DNA of 64,000 nt from the NCBI RefSeq assembly GCF_000613245.1, contig NZ_HG964936.1:1454815-1518814 (forward strand), in the 5' to 3' direction. Position 1 is the stretch's first letter. Each line of letters starts with the position of its first letter. Origin of the DNA: Mycobacterium asiaticum DSM 44297 (lineage in GTDB: Bacteria; Actinomycetota; Actinomycetes; Mycobacteriales; Mycobacteriaceae). The notes below the pieces were generated by a model. That model saw only the letters and a program-made list of their open reading frames with translations. It searched no databases and had not been told where the DNA came from. The position numbers and the translations under genes were made by a program. Below are positions 1 to 9,019 of the stretch, piece by piece.

Positions 1-109
1 TGGCGTCGCTGGCCGGTTATCGGCTCCACCTGAACATTCCACGCGCAAAAATATGGATTTAACAGGCCAAAGCGCCGTTTCAAATCCCAGCTTCCGGCGA
101 AAAAGCCCT

Positions 110-115
110 TACCCT
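110..115 (+). promoter_or_regulatory. -10 box TACCCT, leaderless start of DoxX gene
   Basis: TACCCT lies 7 nt before the GTG at 123, the spacing expected when transcription begins on the start codon. No Shine-Dalgarno sequence precedes the GTG. The 122 bases before the gene hold no other feature I can support. Confidence 0.5.
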
Positions 116-122
116 GACACGC

Positions 123-977
123 GTGACCAGTTCGAATGAATCGCCATGGCAGCGGCCTGACCTCATCGGAGGTCCAACCGCAGTGCCAACCTCAAGCCGT
201 CCCACCTCGGCAAGCCTGGTCGACCCCGAAGATGATCTGACGCCGGCGGGCTATGCGGGCGACTTCGGCAACACCGGAACCACCACGATCATCCCGCCCT
301 ATGACGCCAACTCCGGTGCCGTCCCGGGATACAGCCCGCTGGACTCGCAGGAGCCGCTGCCTTACGTCGCGCCGCAGGCCGCACGCCAGGTGCCGGCGGC
401 GCCCGCGGCGATCGACTTTGACGACGAAGACGACCGAATCCGCGCTGCGGGCCGGCGCGGCACGCAGAACTTCGGCCTGCTGGTGCTGCGCGTCGGCCTC
501 GGCGTGGTGCTGATCGCGCACGGGCTGCAGAAACTGTTCGGCTGGTGGGGCGGATCGGGCCTACACAGCTTCAAGAACGCGCTGACCGACGTCGGCTTCC
601 AGCACGCCGACATCCTGGCCTACGTCGGGGCTGGAGGCGAGATCGTCGCCGGCGTGCTGCTAGTCCTGGGACTGTTCACGCCGATTGCCGCCGCGGGTGC
701 GCTGGCATTCCTTATCAACGGCTTGCTCGCGTCGGCCTCAGCGCGGCCGCGCTCGCACACCTTCACCTATTTCCTGCCGGACGGGCATGAATACCAGATC
801 ACCCTGATCGTCATGGCCGTCGCCGTCATCCTGGTCGGCCCGGGCCGCTACGGGCTGGACGCGGGACGTGGCTGGGCAACCCGCCCGTTCATCGGCTCGT
901 TCGTGGCGTTGCTGAGCGGCATCGCCGCCGGTATCGCGGTGTGGGTGCTGCTCAACGGCGTCAACCCGCTCGCCTGA
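123..977 (+). CDS. DoxX family membrane protein (Rv3005c-like)
   Basis: A 284-residue protein with a long hydrophilic, acidic N-terminal part (about residues 1-115) followed by a four-helix DoxX domain (about 118-280). The domain opens at GLLVLRVGLGVVLIAHGLQK and continues through glycine-rich helices to a C-terminal hydrophobic segment. The length and the SASLVDPEDDLTPA stretch match what I recall of M. tuberculosis Rv3005c. That protein is reported to form a membrane-associated oxidoreductase complex with SodA and SseA that detoxifies oxidants. The role here is inferred from family membership. It stands alone, converging on the cfp6-like gene with adjacent stop codons. Confidence 0.85.
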   Translation: MTSSNESPWQRPDLIGGPTAVPTSSRPTSASLVDPEDDLTPAGYAGDFGNTGTTTIIPPYDANSGAVPGYSPLDSQEPLPYVAPQAARQVPAAPAAIDFDDEDDRIRAAGRRGTQNFGLLVLRVGLGVVLIAHGLQKLFGWWGGSGLHSFKNALTDVGFQHADILAYVGAGGEIVAGVLLVLGLFTPIAAAGALAFLINGLLASASARPRSHTFTYFLPDGHEYQITLIVMAVAVILVGPGRYGLDAGRGWATRPFIGSFVALLSGIAAGIAVWVLLNGVNPLA

Positions 978-1355
978 TCAGCGATACGGGTTCGGCACCC
1001 GTCCCGAACTGGCCTCGGTCAGCTGCGGCAGCGTCGCGAAGGTGACCGCGGGCAACCGCACCTCCGACCCGTCCTTGAGCTTGGCGCGGGCCCAGTTCCC
1101 TCTGTGGAACCGCAGTCCGTCGATGTCCTCCCAGGCGAGCGTCCGGCTGCCCAGCAGCGTCCGCACCCTCACCCCCCGGTCGTCGGCGACAGTACGCAGC
1201 CGGACGATCATCGCCGACAAGAGGATGGGAATGACCAGCAGTGGCAGCGTCCAGGGAAAGGCCGTGACCGGCACCAGCAGGCACAGCGTCAGAAAACCGA
1301 CCGCGATATGCGCCACCGGCGAGACCTTGATCACCACGGGTGAGTCAGTAACCAC
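978..1355 (-). CDS. cfp6: Cfp6-like PH-domain membrane protein
   Basis: A 125-residue protein with two closely spaced hydrophobic segments (about residues 13-48) followed by a small bacterial PH-like domain containing VADDRGVRVRTLLGSRTLAW and the C-terminal motif SSGRVPNPYR. The C-terminal 100 residues match my memory of M. tuberculosis Cfp6 (Rv3004), a low-molecular-weight protein found in culture filtrate whose function is unknown. The GTG start at 1355 is the longest choice. A later start near residue 15 would match the shorter tuberculosis annotation. The gene is divergent from the ilv operon, so its promoter shares the 1356-1392 spacer. Confidence 0.8.
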   Translation of the reverse strand: MVTDSPVVIKVSPVAHIAVGFLTLCLLVPVTAFPWTLPLLVIPILLSAMIVRLRTVADDRGVRVRTLLGSRTLAWEDIDGLRFHRGNWARAKLKDGSEVRLPAVTFATLPQLTEASSGRVPNPYR

Positions 1356-1392
1356 CCTCGCATCATCCCATCGTGGCCCAAACGCACCGGAT

Positions 1393-1422
1393 TTGACTGC
1401 TGAGCTGTGCGAAGACTACCGT
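1393..1422 (+). promoter_or_regulatory. ilv operon promoter (TTGACT-N18-TACCGT)
   Basis: A -35 hexamer TTGACT at 1393-1398 and a -10 hexamer TACCGT at 1417-1422 are 18 nt apart, close to the mycobacterial sigma-A consensus. The predicted transcript start is about 1429-1431, which coincides with the ATG of the leader peptide. This is read directly from sequence; the start site is not measured. Confidence 0.65.
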
Positions 1423-1430
1423 CGGACGCT

Positions 1431-1478
1431 ATGCAACACGGAATGCTCGTAGTAATTAGTCGGCGCGTTGGTGCCTGA
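1431..1478 (+). CDS. ilv leader peptide (15 aa)
   Basis: A short ORF encodes MQHGMLVVISRRVGA and stops at 1476-1478. Four consecutive branched-chain codons (Leu-Val-Val-Ile at 1446-1457) sit just before a strong hairpin, and Val recurs near the end. This is the hallmark of a transcription-attenuation leader for branched-chain amino acids. The ATG falls at the predicted transcript start, so it would be translated from a leaderless mRNA. Attenuation of ilvB in Actinobacteria has been proposed from comparative studies; the coding assignment here is my own reading. Confidence 0.7.
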   Translation: MQHGMLVVISRRVGA

Positions 1479-1502
1479 CTAGCTCTATCGAGCACCAACG
1501 CG
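1464..1502 (+). promoter_or_regulatory. ilv leader hairpin (pause/anti-antiterminator)
   Basis: The arms CGCGTTGGTGC (1464-1474) and GCACCAACGCG (1492-1502) pair perfectly over 11 bp with a 17-nt loop. The 5' arm overlaps the last leader-peptide codons, so a ribosome stalled on the Leu-Val-Val-Ile run would disrupt it. It lies immediately before the terminator stem, as expected for the 1:2 hairpin of an attenuator. Confidence 0.65.
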
Positions 1503-1503
1503 A

Positions 1504-1538
1504 CCCTCGTGCAGCAGCTCAGCTGGCGGGGGTTTTTT
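1504..1538 (+). terminator. ilv attenuator terminator
   Basis: The 1504-1515 and 1522-1532 segments form a GC-rich stem with one bulged G (1511), two G-U pairs and a six-base loop. It is followed at once by TTTTTT (1533-1538). It sits about 45 nt before the ilvB GTG and can only act on the leader transcript. This fits premature termination when branched-chain aminoacyl-tRNAs are abundant. Confidence 0.7.
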
Positions 1539-1582
1539 CTTGCCCCGAGACGCCAAAGCAGAAAAAGACCTAAGAGGAAACA

Positions 1583-3463
1583 GTGAGCGCACCCACCAAG
1601 TCAGCGGCACCGGCCCCGACGCCCGCCTCGCGCGAGGCCGCCGAAATCGCCTCGGACGCCGGCAAAGCGGCGTCCAGGCCGGCCACCGGCCAGCCCAAAC
1701 GCATTGCACCGCAACAACTTACCGGTGCACAGGCGGTAATCCGGTCGCTAGAGGCGCTCGACGTCGACGTCATCTTCGGGATTCCGGGTGGCGCGGTGCT
1801 GCCGGTGTATGACCCGCTGTTCGACTCGCAGCAACTGCGCCACGTCCTGGTGCGCCACGAGCAGGGCGCCGGCCACGCTGCCAGCGGCTACGCGCACGCC
1901 ACCGGCCGGGTCGGGGTTTGCATGGCGACCTCGGGTCCCGGCGCCACCAACCTGGTCACCCCACTGGCAGACGCGCAGATGGACTCCATCCCGGTGGTCG
2001 CGATCACCGGTCAGGTCGGCCGGCAGCTGATCGGAACCGACGCCTTCCAGGAGGCCGACATCTCTGGCATCACTATGCCGATCACCAAGCACAACTTCCT
2101 GGTGCGCACCGGCGACGAGATCCCGCAGGTGATCGCCGAGGCGTTCCACATTGCGGCGAGCGGACGTCCCGGGGCTGTTCTCGTCGACATCCCGAAGGAC
2201 GTGTTGCAGGGCCAGTGCACCTTCAGCTGGCCGCCGCGCATGGAGCTGCCGGGCTACAAGCCCAACACCAAACCGCACAACCGGCAGATCCGTGAGGCCG
2301 CCAAGCTGATCGCAGCGGCGCACAAACCGGTGCTGTACGTCGGCGGCGGCATCATCCGCGGCGAGGCGACCGAAGAACTCCGCGAGCTGGCCGAGCTGAC
2401 CGGCATCCCGGTGGTCACGACCCTGATGGCCCGCGGTGCCTTCCCCGACAGCCATCGGCTGAACATGGGCATGCCGGGCATGCACGGCACCGTCGGCGCG
2501 GTGGCCGCGCTGCAGCGCAGCGACCTGCTGATCGCGCTGGGCACCCGCTTCGATGACCGGGTGACCGGCAAGCTGGAATCGTTTGCACCCGAGGCCAAGG
2601 TGATCCACGCCGACATAGACCCGGCCGAGATCGGCAAGAACCGGCACGCCGACGTGCCGATCGTCGGCGATGTCAAGAACGTCATCACCGACCTCATCGA
2701 GATGCTGCGGCATTACGAGGTGCCCGGCAATATCGAAATGAGTGACTGGTGGGCCTATCTGGAGGATGTCCGCAAGACCTACCCGCTGAGCTACGACCCG
2801 CAGAGCGACGGCAGCCTGGGCCCGGAGTTCGTCATCGAGAAGCTGGGTCAGATTGCCGGTCCGGACGCCATCTATGTGGCCGGCGTCGGCCAGCACCAGA
2901 TGTGGGCAGCGCAGTTCATCAAGTACGAAAAGCCGCGCACCTGGCTGAATTCCGGGGGTCTGGGGACCATGGGCTTCGCCGTCCCGGCGGCCATGGGCGC
3001 CAAGATCGCCCTGCCGGACACCGAGGTGTGGGCGATCGACGGTGACGGTTGTTTCCAGATGACCAACCAGGAACTCGCTACCTGCGCCATCGAGGGGATC
3101 CCGATCAAGGTGGCGCTGATCAACAACGGCAACCTGGGCATGGTGCGGCAGTGGCAGACCCTCTTCTACGAAGAGCGCTACTCGCAGACCGACCTGGCCA
3201 CCCATTCTCACCGCATCCCGGATTTCGTGAAGCTGGCCGAGGCGCTGGGCTGTGTCGGAATGCGTTGCGAGCGCGAGGAAGACGTCGAAGAGATGATCAA
3301 CCGCGCGCGGGAGATCAATGACCGCCCGGTCGTCATCGACTTCATCGTCGGCGCCGATGCGCAGGTCTGGCCGATGGTCGCCGCAGGCACCAGCAACGAC
3401 GAGATCCAGGCCGCCCGCGGCATTCGTCCGCTGTTCGACGACATCACCGAGGGACACGCCTGA
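1583..3463 (+). CDS. ilvB: acetolactate synthase large subunit
   Basis: This is the catalytic subunit of acetohydroxyacid synthase, which condenses pyruvate with pyruvate or 2-oxobutyrate in the first common step of Val/Leu/Ile synthesis. The 626-residue length is normal for actinobacteria, including a low-complexity Ala/Pro N-terminus of about 40 residues. Visible features are the pyrimidine-domain segment [20 protein letters not shown] (about 90-110), the central FAD/DHS region, and the thiamine-diphosphate motif [11 protein letters not shown] (from about 486), which binds Mg and ThDP. The GTG at 1583 has AGAGGAAA as Shine-Dalgarno. It is first in ilvB-ilvN-ilvC and overlaps ilvN by one base (TGATG). 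Regulation by the upstream attenuator is likely. Confidence 0.96.
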   Translation: MSAPTKSAAPAPTPASREAAEIASDAGKAASRPATGQPKRIAPQQLTGAQAVIRSLEALDVDVIFGIPGGAVLPVYDPLFDSQQLRHVLVRHEQGAGHAASGYAHATGRVGVCMATSGPGATNLVTPLADAQMDSIPVVAITGQVGRQLIGTDAFQEADISGITMPITKHNFLVRTGDEIPQVIAEAFHIAASGRPGAVLVDIPKDVLQGQCTFSWPPRMELPGYKPNTKPHNRQIREAAKLIAAAHKPVLYVGGGIIRGEATEELRELAELTGIPVVTTLMARGAFPDSHRLNMGMPGMHGTVGAVAALQRSDLLIALGTRFDDRVTGKLESFAPEAKVIHADIDPAEIGKNRHADVPIVGDVKNVITDLIEMLRHYEVPGNIEMSDWWAYLEDVRKTYPLSYDPQSDGSLGPEFVIEKLGQIAGPDAIYVAGVGQHQMWAAQFIKYEKPRTWLNSGGLGTMGFAVPAAMGAKIALPDTEVWAIDGDGCFQMTNQELATCAIEGIPIKVALINNGNLGMVRQWQTLFYEERYSQTDLATHSHRIPDFVKLAEALGCVGMRCEREEDVEEMINRAREINDRPVVIDFIVGADAQVWPMVAAGTSNDEIQAARGIRPLFDDITEGHA

Positions 3464-3978
3464 TGGTTACCAGTTCGACGAAGACCCACACGCTGTCTGT
3501 TCTAGTCGAAGACAAGCCAGGTGTGCTTGCCCGCGTGGCAGCACTGTTCTCCCGACGGGGCTTCAACATCGAGTCACTGGCGGTCGGTGGTACCGAACAG
3601 AAGGACATGTCGCGGATGACCATCGTGGTCTCCGCCGATCAGACACCGCTCGAGCAGATCACCAAGCAGCTCAACAAGCTGATCAACGTGATCAAGATCG
3701 TCGAGCAGGATTCCGACAACTCGGTGGACCGGGAACTGGCGCTGATCAAAGTCCGCGCCGACGCGGGCACCCGCAGCCAAGTTATCGAGGCGGCAAACCT
3801 GTTCCGGGCCAACGTGATCGACGTATCCCCGGAATCGCTGACCGTCGAGGCCACCGGCAATCGCGGCAAACTTGAAGCGTTGCTGCGGCTGCTGGAGCCG
3901 TTCGGCATCAAGGAGATCGTCCAGTCCGGTGTGGTGTCGATGGCCCGCGGTCCGCGCGGTATCAGCAACGCCAAATAA
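3463..3978 (+). CDS. ilvN: acetolactate synthase small (regulatory) subunit
   Basis: A 171-residue regulatory partner of IlvB. It has an N-terminal ACT domain (about residues 8-85: SVLVEDKPGVLARVAALFSR, then GFNIESLAVG), which in this family binds valine for feedback inhibition. A C-terminal ACT-like domain (about 95-165) ends in KEIVQSGVVSMARGPRG. The ATG overlaps the ilvB stop by one base, implying translational coupling and a fixed subunit ratio. The length and motifs are ordinary for the family. Confidence 0.95.
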   Translation: MVTSSTKTHTLSVLVEDKPGVLARVAALFSRRGFNIESLAVGGTEQKDMSRMTIVVSADQTPLEQITKQLNKLINVIKIVEQDSDNSVDRELALIKVRADAGTRSQVIEAANLFRANVIDVSPESLTVEATGNRGKLEALLRLLEPFGIKEIVQSGVVSMARGPRGISNAK

Positions 3979-3992
3979 GTTCGCACTAGTGA

Positions 3993-5051
<1,059 letters not shown>

Positions 5052-5066
5052 CGCTTGAACACTTAA

Positions 5067-5128
5067 CGCCGAGTGTCACGCCAGCGTGGCGCTCGGCGCC
5101 AGCGGTCACGCTGGTGTGACGCTCGGCG
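5067..5128. terminator. long inverted repeat, probable bidirectional terminator
   Basis: The 22-nt arms 5067-5088 and 5107-5128 pair throughout with only two G-U pairs and an 18-nt spacer; the arm ends are CGCCGAG and CTCGGCG. It lies between the convergent ilvC and quinone-reductase genes, the position of a shared terminator. It lacks a T-tract, which is common in mycobacteria. It may also belong to a dispersed palindrome family, because a palindrome at 16285-16347 has the same CGCCGAG/CTCGGCG ends. Confidence 0.6.
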
Positions 5129-5130
5129 GA

Positions 5131-5733
5131 TTACGACGACGCTAGGCGTCCGGCAACCCGGACCACCCGCCGCGCCAGGTGGTCAAGCGCGTTGGCCGTG
5201 GCCTCGTCGATGTCGGTGATGTTCTCGCGGTTGGCGACGAGACTTGCCCCGTACGGGTTTCCATCGACGAACTTCAGTGGGTCGGTGTACCCAGGCGGCA
5301 CGATGATGCCGCCCCAGTGCATCAGCGACAGGTAGAGACTGACGAGGGTCGTCTCTTGGCCGCCGTGCGGGGATTCCGTCGACGTCCATGCCGCGTACAC
5401 CTTGTCGGCCAGCTTGCCCTGCGCCCACAAGCCGCCGAGTGAGTCCATGAACGTCTGAAATTGTGATGAGGTGGAGCCGAAGCGGGTCGGCGAGCCGAAA
5501 ATCACCGCGTCCGCCCAGACAATGTCGTCACCGGTGGCAGCTGGAAGATCTTTGGTTGCTTCGTAATTCGCGGTCCAGGCGGGGTTCTGCGCGAACGCCT
5601 CCGGGTCGCGAGTTTCGGCGATGTGGCGGACGCGAACTTCGGCGCCTGCAGCTTCGGCCGCCGCCGCGACGCGCTTTGCCATCGACGTGCCATGCCCGGT
5701 GGCCGAGTAGTAGATGATCGCAAGTTTCGTCAT
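5131..5733 (-). CDS. wrbA: NAD(P)H:quinone oxidoreductase, WrbA family
   Basis: A 200-residue flavodoxin-fold protein. The FMN phosphate-binding loop is at the N-terminus (IIYYSATGHGTSMA, about 6-19). Next come the WrbA signature FGSPTRFGSTSSQFQTFMD (about 79-98), AAWTSTESPHGGQETTL and the MHWGGIIVPPGY motif. Members are cytosolic tetramers that reduce quinones by two electrons and limit redox cycling. The stop of the upstream oxidoreductase overlaps its ATG (ATGA), so the two are probably translated together. The role with that oxidoreductase is unknown. Confidence 0.88.
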   Translation of the reverse strand: MTKLAIIYYSATGHGTSMAKRVAAAAEAAGAEVRVRHIAETRDPEAFAQNPAWTANYEATKDLPAATGDDIVWADAVIFGSPTRFGSTSSQFQTFMDSLGGLWAQGKLADKVYAAWTSTESPHGGQETTLVSLYLSLMHWGGIIVPPGYTDPLKFVDGNPYGASLVANRENITDIDEATANALDHLARRVVRVAGRLASS

Positions 5734-7160
5734 GGAAAGAGCTTAGGCATCTCTTTGATCCCGAACTCACGCCGCAGCAGCGTTCGTGCCGCGTAGTAGC
5801 CGCCCATGCCGTGCACACCGGCGCCCGGCGGGGTCGCCGCTGAACACAGGTACGCCTTGGGAATCGGTGTGCTCCAGGGGTTTAGCCGTGGCGTAGGACC
5901 CAGCGTCGCGCGGAACACCGAGGCGCCGCCCACGGCGATGTCGCCCCCGACATAGTTCGCGTTGTGCTCGGCCATCCGCGCGGCCGGCACACTGCGCACC
6001 CCCACCACGATGTCACGGAATCCGGGCGCAAACCGCTCGACTACGGTGGTGACAGCCTCGGTCGCGTCGACGGTCGATCCCGCGGGCACGTGGGCGTATG
6101 TCCAGAACGGCCGATGACCGTCGGCGTCCACCCGGCCGGGATCGGCAAGGTGCGGCAACGATCCGAGCACCATCGGCAACTGCGCGTGGCGCCCCGCGGC
6201 GATGTCTGCTTCGGCCCGCGCCATCTCCGCGCGGGTACCTCCGAGATGCAGGGTCGGCGCCTGATTGAGTCGCGGATCCGACCACGGAATCTCGTCATTG
6301 AGGACGAAGTCAACCTTGGCCGCACCGGATCCAAAGCGGTAGTGCTGCAACGCTTTTGCGTAGCGATGGGGGATCGAGTCGCGGTACACCCGCAGCAGCG
6401 CCGTCGGTGCCGTGTCGAAGACCGCGACGCCTTCGGGCGGGGAATCGACTTCCACGCCCGACGTCAATGAGCCACCGTGCGCCCGCAAATCGGCGATCAG
6501 GGCGTCCGAGATCTGCTGGGTGCCGCCCACCGGTATCGGCCAGCCGACCGAATGGGCAAGCGTGGAAAGCAACAGCCCCGCACCCGCCGAGGCCAGCGAC
6601 GGCAATGGCGTGATCGCATGCGCGGCAACGCCGGTGAACAGAGCGCGCGCGTCGTCGCCACGCAGTGTGGCCCAAGCGGGGGTGCCTTGACTGAGCATGC
6701 GCAAGCCCAGTCGCATCGGGGTCAGTATCGACCTCGGCACCGAACGTTTGTCGCCCAGCAAGAAGGCGACCACCGCATCGGAGTTCGTCAACAACGGGCC
6801 CAGGAAGCGTCGCCACGCCGCGCCGTCGTCCAACTCAGCGCAGGTCCGCTCCAGGTCGCGATACGCGATTGCCGCGGGCCGGCCGGGTAGTGGGTTGGCA
6901 TAGGAAATCTCGGGCACCGCCAACTCAACCCCGCGCGCGGACAGGTCGAACTCTGCGAAAAACGGCGAGGCGTAACCCAGCGGGTGCACCGCCGAGCAGA
7001 CGTCGTGCAGGATTCCGGGAAACTCAGAGTCGGCCTGCGTTCGTGCCCCACCGCCAAAAGTCGGCTGAGCTTCGACAACTTGCACCTTCAGGCCCGCGCG
7101 TGCGCATATGACGGCCGCGGCGAGCCCGTTGGGTCCGCTGCCGACGACGGTGACGTCCAT
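5730..7160 (-). CDS. FAD-dependent phytoene dehydrogenase-like oxidoreductase (Rv2997-like)
   Basis: About 476 residues from the ATG at 7160, chosen because the dinucleotide-binding motif VTVVGSGPNGLAAAVICARAG then starts at residue 3, as usual. A TTG at 7205 would add 15 residues and abut the upstream stop. After the Rossmann motif come EAQPTFGGGARTQ and, near the C-terminus, CSAATPPGAGVHGMGGYYAA, typical of the carotenoid-desaturase-like amine oxidase superfamily. Its substrate is unknown. M. tuberculosis Rv2997 is the likely orthologue. It lies in a minus-strand run with the two glycosyltransferases upstream and WrbA downstream (4-nt overlap), suggesting co-transcription. Confidence 0.85.
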   Translation of the reverse strand: MDVTVVGSGPNGLAAAVICARAGLKVQVVEAQPTFGGGARTQADSEFPGILHDVCSAVHPLGYASPFFAEFDLSARGVELAVPEISYANPLPGRPAAIAYRDLERTCAELDDGAAWRRFLGPLLTNSDAVVAFLLGDKRSVPRSILTPMRLGLRMLSQGTPAWATLRGDDARALFTGVAAHAITPLPSLASAGAGLLLSTLAHSVGWPIPVGGTQQISDALIADLRAHGGSLTSGVEVDSPPEGVAVFDTAPTALLRVYRDSIPHRYAKALQHYRFGSGAAKVDFVLNDEIPWSDPRLNQAPTLHLGGTRAEMARAEADIAAGRHAQLPMVLGSLPHLADPGRVDADGHRPFWTYAHVPAGSTVDATEAVTTVVERFAPGFRDIVVGVRSVPAARMAEHNANYVGGDIAVGGASVFRATLGPTPRLNPWSTPIPKAYLCSAATPPGAGVHGMGGYYAARTLLRREFGIKEMPKLFP

Positions 7161-7205
7161 GTGTGAATTACAGCCGACGACGCCATCGAAGGGAATCCGG
7201 GGCAA

Positions 7206-8984
7206 CTACCCCGAGGCCGACTGGATGCACAGCACCTCGTCGAGGGTGGCGGTCGCCAGCCCGGCCGCTGCGGCCCGCCGGCCCAGTCCGGCGAGGGGAT
7301 CCGGATCCGTGTCACGGATACTGCCGGCGCGATCGAGTAGGGCGGTGTTGAACATTGCCGGGCCGTGCGCGGCTTGACTGCCCAGCACATAGCGTCCGGC
7401 GCCGGGCGCTCGGCGCACCGTGTCCTCTGCCGCGCTCGCGGCGCTCAGCGTGACCGCATCGCCGAAATTTATCCCCACCTGGTACACGTGCTCCTCGGCC
7501 TCCAGCACGCTGATCAGGCGGGTGATCAAGCGCTCCGGGACATAGAGCTGCCAGCCTTGGCCCAGGTGCAGCCAGAATCGTCCGTGGATCTGAGCCCGCA
7601 GGTAGGTGAGGTGGGCAGCCGGCCCATTGGCGGGGGCGGCGTCGGTGAACTCGAGAAACCCGTAGCGCTCGAGGAGGTCGGCCCGATCTGCGGCGGACAG
7701 GCCGGCATCAACCACCAAGAAGCGTCCGACCTGCGACACGTCGGTGCAGCAGTTCAGGAATGAGTTCAGGGTCAGATCGGTGCCGGCGCGATCCGGGCCG
7801 GCGACCAGGCTGACGGTGACCTCGGCGTCGCGCGGACCGGCAAAAAGGCCCTGCGCCAAGGCCTCCGGGTAGCGGGACGCCGCGTCGATCACTGGCGGTG
7901 CACACACGTCGAGGTTCGCGGCCATCCGCTTGCGGTCCTCCTCGGGGATGTCAGGCCGCGCCAGCACCCGCCGCCAGATCGCGAACGCATCGGCCTTCTT
8001 GTCGATCCACGACGCGCACACCGCCAGTTCGTCGAGCGCGCGCCAGTTGTAGACATCCGCGGCGACGAAGACGATGTCGTCTTCGGGGTAGGGGATCTCG
8101 GTCGCGCGCTTGGCAAACAAGTAGCCAGGGTGATAGCGCTGCTGCCTGCAATACCACCGCGCAATGGCATATAGAGGCTCGGCCCGGCTCGGCCGGTATT
8201 CCCAAGCCTTCAGGTAACTGTGCTGTACCTGATCCCACGGCTCGCCGAGTTCGGCCATCGACGCCGCGGCCCGCAAGAGCGAGTAAAAGACCTCTTCATC
8301 CCAGCCCCCCATCTCGACGCGCCGTTCATACCACTTTCGCGCGTTGGCGTAATCGCTCAGGCAGAAGTAGCTCTGAGCGAGGTAGAAGACGGACCGAGAA
8401 TCGCTGGGATTGCGTTCGACCTCGGCAAGCAGCAAATCGCGGTCGCTGGCGTGCTTGCGTTTCGGGTCGCTGTTGCGTGCGCCGAGTCGACGAGATTCGA
8501 CGTGGTAGTCGCCGTCCAATCGGTCGTGGCGGAAACTCACGTCGTCCGTGACGTATTCATGTACAACGCCTTCGTAGCTCACCGCCAACCCGTCTCGAAA
8601 TAAATGCGGTCGCCAAAAGGTGTTGGTGTCTGAGTCCCGGCAGCGCAGCCAGTAGACGTCGGCGCTGAGCCCGGTGAAGTCGATCGTGCCTTCGATGGTG
8701 TCGTCAGCATCCATGACCCAGATGTAATCGCCATGGCCCTGGGCCAGGGCCAGCGCCTCGGTGCGGTTGTGGCCGAAGTTGCGCCAGGGCCGCTCGTGCA
8801 GCTCGCCGGGGATGCCGAGCCGGGCCATCTGGTTGCAAACCAGCTCTTGGGTGCCGTCGTCGGAGCCGGTGTCCACAATGACCCACGCACTGATGTATGG
8901 GGCCACCACGTCAAGCACTTCGTGGAGGATATGAGCCTCATTGCGCACGATCATGTTGAGGCAGATCGCGGGCTGGGCGGGCAC
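7206..8984 (-). CDS. GT2 family glycosyltransferase with TPR-like domain, copy 1
   Basis: 592 residues. The N-terminus is a GT-A family 2 domain: ICLNMIVRNEAHILHEVLD, then VIVDTGSDDGTQELV, and a DADD metal/nucleotide-sugar site in YIWVMDADDT (about 90-97). The middle (about 200-345) is helical with TPR-like repeats (SRSVFYLAQSYFCLSDYANA, then AEPLYAIARWY). The C-terminal 200 residues are conserved with the neighbour but match no family I can name. It is paralogous to the next gene over its whole length. Donor and acceptor sugars are unknown. No membrane segment is evident, so a cytosolic enzyme is likely. Confidence 0.8.
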   Translation of the reverse strand: MPAQPAICLNMIVRNEAHILHEVLDVVAPYISAWVIVDTGSDDGTQELVCNQMARLGIPGELHERPWRNFGHNRTEALALAQGHGDYIWVMDADDTIEGTIDFTGLSADVYWLRCRDSDTNTFWRPHLFRDGLAVSYEGVVHEYVTDDVSFRHDRLDGDYHVESRRLGARNSDPKRKHASDRDLLLAEVERNPSDSRSVFYLAQSYFCLSDYANARKWYERRVEMGGWDEEVFYSLLRAAASMAELGEPWDQVQHSYLKAWEYRPSRAEPLYAIARWYCRQQRYHPGYLFAKRATEIPYPEDDIVFVAADVYNWRALDELAVCASWIDKKADAFAIWRRVLARPDIPEEDRKRMAANLDVCAPPVIDAASRYPEALAQGLFAGPRDAEVTVSLVAGPDRAGTDLTLNSFLNCCTDVSQVGRFLVVDAGLSAADRADLLERYGFLEFTDAAPANGPAAHLTYLRAQIHGRFWLHLGQGWQLYVPERLITRLISVLEAEEHVYQVGINFGDAVTLSAASAAEDTVRRAPGAGRYVLGSQAAHGPAMFNTALLDRAGSIRDTDPDPLAGLGRRAAAAGLATATLDEVLCIQSASG

Positions 8985-9019
8985 GGCGAGATCCTATGTC
9001 TGCGTCGGTGTGTCGCTGC

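Noticed and set aside
1748-3457. 569-codon open frame antisense to ilvB
   Set aside because: Mirror frame of a GC-rich gene; no family-like motif, while the sense strand encodes a complete acetolactate synthase.
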